NCBI GenBank assembly: GCA_026989715.1
Contig: JALSIU010000296.1
Location: forward strand, 1 to 11,105
Source of the DNA: Methylomonas sp.
GTDB lineage: Bacteria > Pseudomonadota > Gammaproteobacteria > Methylococcales > Methylomonadaceae
Reading direction: 5' to 3'
DNA: 11,105 nt
Each line of letters starts with the position of its first letter. The stretch's first letter is position 1. This document shows, one piece after another, positions 1 to 5,022 of the stretch. Made by a program: the position numbers and the translations under genes. The notes under the pieces are model-generated. The model was not told the DNA's origin. It saw only the letters and a program-made list of their open reading frames with translations, and made no database searches.

Positions 1-1212
1 ATTGCTCTCTAAGCCTAGGCGTACCGCTAAACCAACGACTTCATGTGCATCACGAAAAGCCATGCCTTGTCGTACTAGATAGTCGGCTAGGTCGGTTGCC
101 GTTGCAAAGCCTTTTTTAGCCGCATTAAACATATTGTCGCGTTTGGCTTCGATATGCGGCACCATATCAGCAAAAGCACGTAAGCAATTATTTAAGGTGT
201 CGGCAGTATCAAATAAGGGTTCTTTGTCCTCTTGATTATCTTTATTATAAGCAAGCGGTTGGCTTTTCATTAGCATTAATAAGGACATTAAATGTCCTGT
301 TACTCGCCCTGATTTACCACGCACTAATTCGGGGACATCGGGATTTTTCTTTTGCGGCATAATCGAAGAGCCTGTACAAAATGCATCAGGTAATTCAATA
401 AAGGCAAATTGCGCACTAGCCCAAAGCACTAGCTCTTCAGAAAAACGCGATAAATGCATCATAATGATGCTGCCTGCTGCGGTAAACTCAATGGCAAAAT
501 CACGGTCACTTACTGAATCCAGCGAATTGGCAGAAGGGCGACTAAAGCCTAATAATTCAGCGGTCATCTCCCGGTCAATTGAGTAACTGGTGCCCGCTAA
601 TGCCGCAGCACCTAACGGCATAATATTAACCCGCTTTAAACAATCTTCTAAGCGTTGCTTATCACGTACCAGCATTTCATACCAAGCCATTAAATGGTGG
701 CCAAAAGTAACAGGTTGTGCGACTTGTAAATGGGTAAAGCCGGGCATAATGGTATCTGCTTCGCGTTCAGCTAAATCCAGTAATGCATGTTGTAAGCGCG
801 TAATGACTGCTACGATGGCAGTTATTTCGGCACGCATATATAAACGAATATCGGTTGCTACTTGGTCATTGCGTGAGCGACCTGTATGCAGTTTTTTACC
901 CGCCATACCGATAAGCTCGGTTAGGCGGGCTTCAATATTCATATGCACATCTTCTTGTTGTACGGACCAGTTAAATTCACCCCGTTCAATTTCTGTGCTA
1001 ATTTGCTGTAGGCCTTTAAAAATACTATCGCGCTCTGCTGTTGTTAGAATGCCGATTTTGCATAACATGCCGGCATGTGCAATAGAGCCTTCAATATCCT
1101 GTTGAGCCATGCGTTGGTCAAAGTCAACGGAAGCGGTAAATACTTCAACAAAAGCATCGGTTGCCTCTGCAAAGCGAGCACTAGAGAGTTTATCCTTATT
1201 AACGGTAGTCAT
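1..1212 (-). CDS. argH: Argininosuccinate lyase, 3' end missing (404 codons present)
   Basis: This enzyme splits argininosuccinate into arginine and fumarate, the last step of arginine synthesis, as a cytosolic homotetramer. The frame is open on the minus strand from ATG at 1212 to the window edge. Visible family marks are HTGRSRNDQ (residues 109-117), PGFTHLQ with the conserved His (157-163), and the fumarase/ASL superfamily signature GSSIMPQKKN (281-290), whose second Ser (283) is the expected catalytic residue on the mobile loop. The family is usually about 460-470 residues, so roughly 60 C-terminal residues lie outside. The ATG is chosen because the protein aligns from its N-terminus and no other in-frame start lies close by; there is no clear Shine-Dalgarno before it. 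A 90-codon gene lies 162 bases upstream on the same strand. No other arginine gene is visible, so argH looks stand-alone. Identity is very secure. Confidence 0.97.
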   Translation of the reverse strand, partial: MTTVNKDKLSSARFAEATDAFVEVFTASVDFDQRMAQQDIEGSIAHAGMLCKIGILTTAERDSIFKGLQQISTEIERGEFNWSVQQEDVHMNIEARLTELIGMAGKKLHTGRSRNDQVATDIRLYMRAEITAIVAVITRLQHALLDLAEREADTIMPGFTHLQVAQPVTFGHHLMAWYEMLVRDKQRLEDCLKRVNIMPLGAAALAGTSYSIDREMTAELLGFSRPSANSLDSVSDRDFAIEFTAAGSIIMMHLSRFSEELVLWASAQFAFIELPDAFCTGSSIMPQKKNPDVPELVRGKSGRVTGHLMSLLMLMKSQPLAYNKDNQEDKEPLFDTADTLNNCLRAFADMVPHIEAKRDNMFNAAKKGFATATDLADYLVRQGMAFRDAHEVVGLAVRLGLESN

Positions 1213-1247
1213 AATGTGGCGTTTTATAAGCTGTGGGTAAAATGCTT

Positions 1248-1253
1248 ATTATA
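1248..1253 (-). promoter_or_regulatory. Possible -10 box of an argH promoter
   Basis: The minus strand reads TATAAT here, about 35 bases before the argH start, which would give a leader of roughly 30 bases. No good TTGACA-like box lies at the right distance (around 1270-1277 on this strand reads CATCAA or similar), so the promoter is only half supported. An AT-rich stretch surrounds it. Confidence 0.35.
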
Positions 1254-1374
1254 ACATTGAAAATATAGGCTTGATGATGCGTGTTTAAGGGCAAAGGAAG
1301 TGGTTTGGTGATATTTGGGTTTGCAAAAGGGTATTTTTTTGTCGCGCTGTGTATTTTGAACCTAGTGCTATGTC

Positions 1375-1647
1375 TTAGGTAAAATGTATGATGCTATAGG
1401 ATATTGCTGCGATTTCGGCAGAGACAGGTACTACAAAATAAGCAAGGCTATGAGTTTTCGGTATGTCTAGTGGCGTATCTTCAACTGAATAGGTGCTCTT
1501 ATATGTGGCTTTTTGTTTGTCGGGGGCGGGGAAGTCACTCAGAAATAAGTCATCTTCAAAACTTAAATCAAACGCTATATCATCAAGCTTCTTTTGATTT
1601 TCAAGTAATTCATTAAGCATATCTAAGTCTATCGCTGTTGTATTCAT
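1375..1647 (-). CDS. Hypothetical 90-residue protein with an acidic N-terminal half
   Basis: I do not recognise this protein. It is supported as a real gene by a Shine-Dalgarno AAAGGGAG (plus-strand 1653-1660) five bases before the ATG, and by a TTGACA/TATGAA promoter just upstream. The N-terminal half (residues 4-43) is rich in Leu, Asp, Glu and Phe, for example DIAFDLSFEDDLFLSDFP, a pattern that could form a short amphipathic helix followed by an acidic segment. The middle (44-66) is polar with many Ser, Thr and Lys. The end (about 68-88) is mildly hydrophobic (SLAYFVVPVSAEIAAISYSI) but too short and polar to call a membrane helix confidently. There is no signal peptide, Cys pair or known motif. 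It lies 162 bases upstream of argH in the same direction; a shared function is not implied. A short adaptor, a ribosomally made peptide precursor or a lineage-specific orphan are all possible. Confidence 0.6.
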   Translation of the reverse strand: MNTTAIDLDMLNELLENQKKLDDIAFDLSFEDDLFLSDFPAPDKQKATYKSTYSVEDTPLDIPKTHSLAYFVVPVSAEIAAISYSIIHFT

Positions 1648-1665
1648 AGTGTCTCCCTTTAGGTT

Positions 1666-1695
1666 TTCATATGATGGATTAACTCATTATGTCAA
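1666..1695 (-). promoter_or_regulatory. Sigma70-type promoter for the 90-codon gene
   Basis: Read on the minus strand, TTGACA (1690-1695) is followed after 18 bases by TATGAA (1666-1671). The -35 box is perfect and the -10 matches at the key positions. Transcription would start near 1659, only about 12 bases before the ATG, so the Shine-Dalgarno would sit at the very 5' end of the message. That tight fit is the main reason for caution. Confidence 0.45.
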
Positions 1696-1740
1696 AATAA
1701 TTATCGCCTCTACTTTGTTGGTAGGATACCTCTAAGCGGT

Positions 1741-1784
1741 AAAAAAAGATATTGTTTTTTGCAGAAAAAATAATATAGTTTTTT
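1741..1784. repeat. Two tandem A/T-rich imperfect palindromes
   Basis: Unit one (1741-1760) is an A7 run, GATATTG, then T6. Unit two (1765-1784) is A6, TAATATAG, then T6. They repeat with a 24-base offset and each can fold on itself through its A and T runs. They lie in the divergent gap, upstream of the minus-strand promoter at 1666-1695 and of the plus-strand mini-ORF. Possible roles are intrinsically bent DNA, an UP-element or a binding site for a nucleoid protein. The structure is seen directly; the role is a guess. Confidence 0.4.
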
Positions 1785-1847
1785 ATTTTTCAAATAAATA
1801 TCAGTTGTTTGTAGTATATTTTTACTGGAGTATATAAAGTTTTAAAG

Positions 1848-1856
1848 GGAGGTGAT
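1848..1856 (+). promoter_or_regulatory. Unusually long Shine-Dalgarno sequence
   Basis: GGAGGTGAT is complementary over nine contiguous bases to the 3' end of typical bacterial 16S rRNA. The first ATG follows seven bases after the match. None of the established genes in this window has such a strong site, which makes a translated product downstream plausible. Confidence 0.5.
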
Positions 1857-1863
1857 ATAAAAA

Positions 1864-1947
1864 ATGACGGCAATTTTTATCCTTTTAACCATAAAAATAT
1901 TGCGTGAATTAGTAATCGCTCTTAGGATAGGTTGGTTTAATGTTTAG
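1864..1947 (+). CDS. Possible 27-residue hydrophobic small protein
   Basis: The ATG at 1864 opens a 27-codon frame ending in TAG at 1945-1947. The protein begins MTAIFILLTIKILREL and ends in RIGWFNV. It is dominated by Ile, Leu, Val and Phe, with Lys10, Arg13, Glu14 and Arg21, so it could form a single amphipathic or membrane-spanning helix with net positive charge. Its size and composition resemble small membrane peptides such as type I toxins of the TisB kind, but I see no sequence match and no antisense RNA gene. The strongest support is the nine-base Shine-Dalgarno upstream. The frame is too short for coding statistics, so it may be chance. It lies 141 bases before the TRAP binding-protein gene on the same strand, and could alternatively be a leader peptide or a decayed gene. 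Confidence 0.35.
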   Translation: MTAIFILLTIKILRELVIALRIGWFNV

Positions 1948-2088
1948 TAGATATTTTGAGGTGTTAATTTTGAGTTTATGTGCTCATGGGAAAAGCGGTA
2001 TATTGAAATGGAATGTTAATGATTCGCAGTATATAAGCCAGTCTGATTCAGGTAGAATGATGCCACTTGAAATTTAGGATAAGCTGAT

Positions 2089-3165
2089 ATGAAAAGACGT
2101 GATTTTATTAATAAAGCAGGTATGGTGGCTGGTGGGGCTTTAGTGGCTCCAAGTGTTGTACAGGCAAAAGCAAAATTTCGCTGGAAAATGGTGACTGCAT
2201 GGCCTAAAAATTTTCCGGGTTTAGGTTCCGGTGCTAATTTGCTGGCTAAAATGATTAATGAAATGAGCGGTGGCCGTATCAAGGTGAAAGTCTATGGGGC
2301 TAATGAAATGGTGCCGGCTTTTGAGGTGTTTGATGCGGTTTCTAAAGGCACGGCTCAAATGGGGCATTCTGGGGCTTATTACTGGAAAGGTAAATCGGCA
2401 GCTACTCAGTTTTTTTCTGCAGTGCCTTTTGGTTTGACTGCGCAAGAGATGAATGCATGGTTGTATTATGGGGGGGGGATGGAGTTATGGCGTGAATTAT
2501 ATGCACCGTTTAATTTGATTCCTGCCGCAGCTGGTAACTCTGGTGTGCAAATGGCTGGTTGGTTTAATCGGGAGATTAAATCGGTGGCAGATTTGCAAGG
2601 CTTAAAAATGCGTATTCCCGGTTTGGGCGGGGAGGTATTGCGTAGAGCGGGCGGGACAACCGTCAATATGCCAGGTGGGGAGTTATTTACGTCTTTGCAG
2701 TCAGGGGCGATTGATGCGACTGAATGGGTGGGGCCTTATAATGATTTGGCGTTTGGTTTTCATAAAGTGGCTAAATTTTATTATTATCCCGGATGGCATG
2801 AGCCAGGCTCTACTATGGAAGCGATGATTAATAAACATGCCTTTAATGAACTGTCTGATGATTTACAGAGTATTGTCATGGCTGCTTGTAAAGCCGTTAA
2901 TATGGATATGATTTCGGATTATACGGCGCGTAATAATCAAGCTTTAGATGCCTTGGTCAATAAACATGGTGTTAAATTGATGCCATTACCTGATGATGTA
3001 TTGCGCAAGTTAAAGCAACTTTCTGAAGAGGTGGTGCTGGAAGTGGCCAAAAATGACCCTATGGCGCAGAAAATTTACGACTCTTTTCATCAGTTTAGAA
3101 CGCAAGTGACGCGCTGGAGTGCCTTATCTGAGCAGTCCTTTCTAAGGGCTAGAGCCTTAGTTTAA
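2089..3165 (+). CDS. TRAP transporter solute-binding protein, TakP/DctP family, Tat-exported
   Basis: This is a periplasmic binding protein for a tripartite ATP-independent periplasmic (TRAP) transporter, 358 residues, full length for the family. The N-terminus has a twin-arginine signal: KRRDFI (2-7), a hydrophobic stretch (about 10-23) and a probable cut after VVQA (residue 26). The TRAP hallmark Arg that clamps the ligand carboxylate is in KMRIPG (Arg175). GVQMAGWF (Gln154) and ATEWVGPYND (Glu212, Trp213) match the metal and 2-oxoacid site known for TakP, so pyruvate or another 2-oxoacid is the likely ligand; lactate or a related hydroxyacid remains possible. No DctQ or DctM membrane subunit is in the window, so its partner must be elsewhere. 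The gene lies 36 bases before zwf, with no obvious terminator between, suggesting cotranscription. A run of nine G at 2470-2478 encodes Gly128-130. The Shine-Dalgarno is weak (AGGATAAG). Confidence 0.9.
   Translation: MKRRDFINKAGMVAGGALVAPSVVQAKAKFRWKMVTAWPKNFPGLGSGANLLAKMINEMSGGRIKVKVYGANEMVPAFEVFDAVSKGTAQMGHSGAYYWKGKSAATQFFSAVPFGLTAQEMNAWLYYGGGMELWRELYAPFNLIPAAAGNSGVQMAGWFNREIKSVADLQGLKMRIPGLGGEVLRRAGGTTVNMPGGELFTSLQSGAIDATEWVGPYNDLAFGFHKVAKFYYYPGWHEPGSTMEAMINKHAFNELSDDLQSIVMAACKAVNMDMISDYTARNNQALDALVNKHGVKLMPLPDDVLRKLKQLSEEVVLEVAKNDPMAQKIYDSFHQFRTQVTRWSALSEQSFLRARALV
2470..2478 (+). repeat. Homopolymer of nine G inside the TRAP binding-protein gene
   Basis: Nine consecutive G encode three glycines (TAT GGG GGG GGG ATG). 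Tracts of this length can slip during replication or sequencing, and a one-base change would truncate the protein. The frame reads through intact here. Confidence 0.9.
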
Positions 3166-3201
3166 GCCGGTCTTTATCAATCATTTCTTTTGGGGGCGCT
3201 T

Positions 3202-4671
3202 ATGCAAAGTAAAAAAACATTTAAACCTTGTGATCTGGTTATTTTTGGTGCGCTAGGTGACTTATCTACTCGTAAATTACTACTTTGTTTATATCAGTTA
3301 GATAGGGCTGGTTTATTAGAGCCTGATACTAAAATTATTGGAGTGGATCAATTTGAGGGGGCGGCAGAATTGTTGATTGATGCAGCTAATACTTGCCTGG
3401 ATAACTATTTAACCGGCACTAAAGATACGGCTGTCTGGCAACGTTTTTCGGCGCGGATGAGTTATGTACAGATGGATTTGACGCAACCTGAAGCCTATCA
3501 ACAACTCAACCAGTTTGTGGATAAAGACAAGCGGGTGATGATTAATTATTTTTCGGTGCCGCCTTTTTTATTTAAAAATGTATGTCAGGGCTTGCAGGCA
3601 TCAGGTGTGTTGACTGCTGCATCGCGAATGGTGATGGAAAAACCGATTGGTTATGATTTGGCTTCTTCTAAAGAAATTAACGATGAAGTGGCAAAAGTAT
3701 TTACCGGTGAGCAAGTGTGTCGTATTGATCATTATTTAGGTAAAGAAACGGTTTTAAATTTATTGGCTTTGCGTTTTGCTAATGCATTGTTTATTACCAA
3801 TTGGGATCACAATACCATTGATCATATTCAGATTACGGTTGCCGAAGATTTAGGTATCGAAGGGCGGTGGGGATATTACGATCAAACAGGACAAATGCGG
3901 GATATGGTGCAAAATCATTTATTGCAGATTTTAACCTTTATTGCAATGGAGCCGCCTGTCAGTTTAGATGCCGAGAATATTCATTATGAAAAAATAAAAG
4001 TATTAAAAGATTTGCGCCCTATTACCACGCAGAATGTGCGAGACAAAACGGTACGTGGTCAGTATACGGCCGGCAATATAAAGGGTAAACCCGTTCCGGG
4101 CTACACCGAAGAGGAAGGGGCAAATACAGAAAGTAAAGCCGAAACGTTTGTTGCCTTGCGGGTTGATATTGATAATTGGCGTTGGGCAGGCGTGCCTTTT
4201 TATATGCGTACCGGCAAAAGAATGCCAACTAAGCAGTCTGAAATCATTATTCAATTTAAGCAGTTGCCACATAATATTTTTCAAGATAGTTTTGTTGAGT
4301 TACCTGCTAATAAATTAAAAATACGCTTACATCCTGACCAAGGAGTTAATGTTGAAATTTTAAATAAAATCCCTGGTATTGATGAGCATATTAAAGTACA
4401 GCAAACACAGCTGGATTTAAGTTTTTCAGAGGCCTTTAAAGATAAGCATGTTGTGGATGCTTATGAGCGTTTGTTGTTGGAGGCTATGCGTGGTCATTCT
4501 ACTTTATTTATCAGTCGCGAGGAGATAGAGCAAGCGTGGACTTGGATTGATTCAATTCAAAACGCATGGGCAGAGATACAAGATACACCTAAGTCTTACC
4601 CCGCCGGTTCTTGGGGGCCTGATGCGGCGATAACGCTACTTGCTCGGGATGGGCGTGTCTGGGAAGACTAG
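3202..4671 (+). CDS. zwf: Glucose-6-phosphate 1-dehydrogenase
   Basis: The enzyme oxidises glucose 6-phosphate to 6-phosphogluconolactone with NADP or NAD, the entry step of the pentose phosphate and Entner-Doudoroff routes. The 489-residue product matches the usual length. The N-terminal Rossmann fold shows GALGDLSTRKL (16-26). EKPIG (146-150) and the active-site signature RIDHYLGKE (174-182, with the substrate-binding His and Lys) follow. The C-terminal half contains the conserved RWGYYDQTGQMRDMVQNH segment with the second active-site His. I start at ATG 3202, which has a G-rich weak Shine-Dalgarno (GGGGG, 3192-3196); an in-frame TTG at 3190 would add four residues and is less likely. It follows the TRAP binding-protein gene by 36 bases and is separated from edd by 351 bases. 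No pgl gene for the lactonase is adjacent. Confidence 0.98.
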   Translation: MQSKKTFKPCDLVIFGALGDLSTRKLLLCLYQLDRAGLLEPDTKIIGVDQFEGAAELLIDAANTCLDNYLTGTKDTAVWQRFSARMSYVQMDLTQPEAYQQLNQFVDKDKRVMINYFSVPPFLFKNVCQGLQASGVLTAASRMVMEKPIGYDLASSKEINDEVAKVFTGEQVCRIDHYLGKETVLNLLALRFANALFITNWDHNTIDHIQITVAEDLGIEGRWGYYDQTGQMRDMVQNHLLQILTFIAMEPPVSLDAENIHYEKIKVLKDLRPITTQNVRDKTVRGQYTAGNIKGKPVPGYTEEEGANTESKAETFVALRVDIDNWRWAGVPFYMRTGKRMPTKQSEIIIQFKQLPHNIFQDSFVELPANKLKIRLHPDQGVNVEILNKIPGIDEHIKVQQTQLDLSFSEAFKDKHVVDAYERLLLEAMRGHSTLFISREEIEQAWTWIDSIQNAWAEIQDTPKSYPAGSWGPDAAITLLARDGRVWED

Positions 4672-4686
4672 TTATCTGTTTTAAGC

Positions 4687-4704
4687 ATTGTGGGGGCAAT
4701 TTTT
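4687..4704 (+). terminator. Weak intrinsic terminator candidate after zwf
   Basis: Sixteen bases past the zwf stop, ATTG (4687-4690) can pair with CAAT (4697-4700) around a G-rich loop, followed by a run of five T. The stem is only four pairs, well below a typical terminator, so partial read-through into the edd region is likely even if it works. Confidence 0.25.
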
Positions 4705-4744
4705 GTATGGAAGTAGTGCTATCTGTGTGCTCCGGCGGTGATTA

Positions 4745-4774
4745 TTGTTGCTTATGCTTGTGATACTGTATAAT
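4745..4774 (+). promoter_or_regulatory. Probable promoter of edd-eda
   Basis: A perfect TATAAT lies at 4769-4774. The best upstream partner is TTGTTG (4745-4750) with an 18-base spacer; TTGCTT (4748-4753) gives only 15. Predicted start is near 4781, leaving a leader of roughly 240 bases before edd. I see no clear HexR-type palindrome. Confidence 0.45.
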
Positions 4775-4791
4775 AGTAAGGATATAGCTCA

Positions 4792-4836
4792 ATGAGAGGG
4801 CTGCTTAACCGAATAAAGTGTTTACTTGTAACTTAA
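4792..4836 (+). CDS. Possible 14-residue leader peptide upstream of edd
   Basis: ATG at 4792 opens a 14-codon frame (MRGLLNRIKCLLVT) ended by TAA at 4834-4836, with AAGGA (4778-4782) nine bases upstream. Four of 14 residues are Leu, but no strong run of one regulatory amino acid stands out. If transcription starts near 4781, this Shine-Dalgarno would be partly lost, which argues against it. It is probably chance, kept because it sits in a structured leader. Confidence 0.15.
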   Translation: MRGLLNRIKCLLVT

Positions 4837-4858
4837 AGGAACGATTGACATAAAAGTA

Positions 4859-4906
4859 GCCTTAATCGCATCGCGATGGCTTTGGTACTGTTTTAATTTT
4901 AGCCAT
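4859..4906 (+). promoter_or_regulatory. Two mutually exclusive hairpins in the edd leader
   Basis: Hairpin A: GCC (4859-4861) pairs with GGC (4878-4880), a TTA bulge follows, and ATCGC (4865-4869) pairs with GCGAT (4873-4877) around a three-base loop. Hairpin B: ATGGCT (4876-4881) pairs with AGCCAT (4901-4906) around a 19-base loop. Both need GGC at 4878-4880, so only one can form at a time, as in a switching leader. The pairing is seen directly; switching is inference. Confidence 0.35.
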
Positions 4907-4914
4907 TATCTTTA

Positions 4915-4929
4915 ATGAATGTCGTTCAT
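4915..4929 (+). promoter_or_regulatory. Small hairpin in the edd leader
   Basis: ATGAA (4915-4919) pairs with TTCAT (4925-4929) around a five-base loop. A perfect eight-base palindrome, CCTTAAGG, follows at 4933-4940. Short structures like these can arise by chance, but they sit within a cluster of hairpins. Confidence 0.25.
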
Positions 4930-4951
4930 GTCCCTTAAGGAATGAAGATTT

Positions 4952-4984
4952 AATAAGACCCAAAAGCAAGATTTGGCTCTTATT
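4952..4984 (+). promoter_or_regulatory. Strong hairpin just before the edd ribosome binding site
   Basis: The arm AATAAGACCCAAA (4952-4964) pairs with TTTGGCTCTTATT (4972-4984) at 12 of 13 positions, with one C-C mismatch and a seven-base loop. It ends 22 bases before the Shine-Dalgarno. No T-run follows directly, so it is more likely an mRNA structure or protein site than a terminator. Confidence 0.55.
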
Positions 4985-4994
4985 GAGTTTTCGC

Positions 4995-5014
4995 TCCTAA
5001 GCTTTTAGAGGAAG
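4995..5014 (+). promoter_or_regulatory. edd ribosome binding site with an upstream complementary sequence
   Basis: AGAGGAAG (5007-5014) is the Shine-Dalgarno for edd, 8 bases before its ATG. TCCTAA (4995-5000) can pair with TT plus AGGA (5005-5012) around a short loop with a two-base bulge, which would cover the ribosome binding site. This small hairpin would be weak on its own. Confidence 0.35.
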
Positions 5015-5022
5015 AAAATAAT

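Larger units (their letters stand above)
1648..2088. other. Divergent intergenic region between the 90-codon gene and the TRAP binding-protein gene
   Basis: This 441-base AT-rich gap separates the minus-strand 90-codon gene from the plus-strand genes. It contains the TTGACA promoter of the minus-strand gene, two tandem A/T palindromes, and a 27-codon plus-strand mini-ORF with a strong ribosome binding site (all listed separately). The stretch 1948-2088 before the TRAP gene holds TATATA-like (about 2029-2034) and TAGAAT (2053-2058) sequences but no convincing paired -35 box, so I do not call the promoter of that gene. Confidence 0.6.
4672..5022 (+). other. Structured gap between zwf and edd
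   Basis: These 351 bases hold no long gene. Seen in order are a weak terminator-like stem after zwf, a TATAAT promoter box (4769-4774), a possible 14-codon leader ORF (4792-4836), several hairpins between 4859 and 4984, and a short sequence able to mask the edd Shine-Dalgarno (4995-5012). If the TATAAT box is used, the edd message would carry a leader of about 240 bases, long enough for RNA-based control. I do not recognise any known riboswitch class. Confidence 0.55.

Noticed and set aside
590..1105. 171-codon open frame on the plus strand opposite argH
   Set aside because: It is fully antisense to a well-conserved argH frame, has no family resemblance, and has many Cys, Arg and Ser as expected for a shadow frame.
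1238..1256. ArgR box near the argH promoter
   Set aside because: Only a loose AAT-N4-ATT core is visible; the flanking bases do not fit the ARG box palindrome and there is no second box.
1404..1616. 70-codon open frame on the plus strand opposite the 90-codon gene
   Set aside because: It lacks a good ribosome binding site, while the minus-strand frame has both a ribosome binding site and a promoter.
1805..1840. HexR-like half site TGTAGT and a promoter for the mini-ORF
   Set aside because: The second half of the palindrome is missing, and the TTGTTT to TATATA spacing of 20 bases is too long for a standard promoter.
3190..3201. TTG start of zwf giving four extra residues
   Set aside because: The ATG at 3202 gives the family-like N-terminus and has the G-rich sequence at suitable spacing; a TTG start would lie on that sequence.
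4776..4850. tRNA-like 5' half (ATAGCTC...GGGC resembling a D arm)
   Set aside because: A D-stem-like pairing exists, but there is no proper anticodon stem, no T-arm GGTTCGA-like sequence and no matching 3' acceptor strand.
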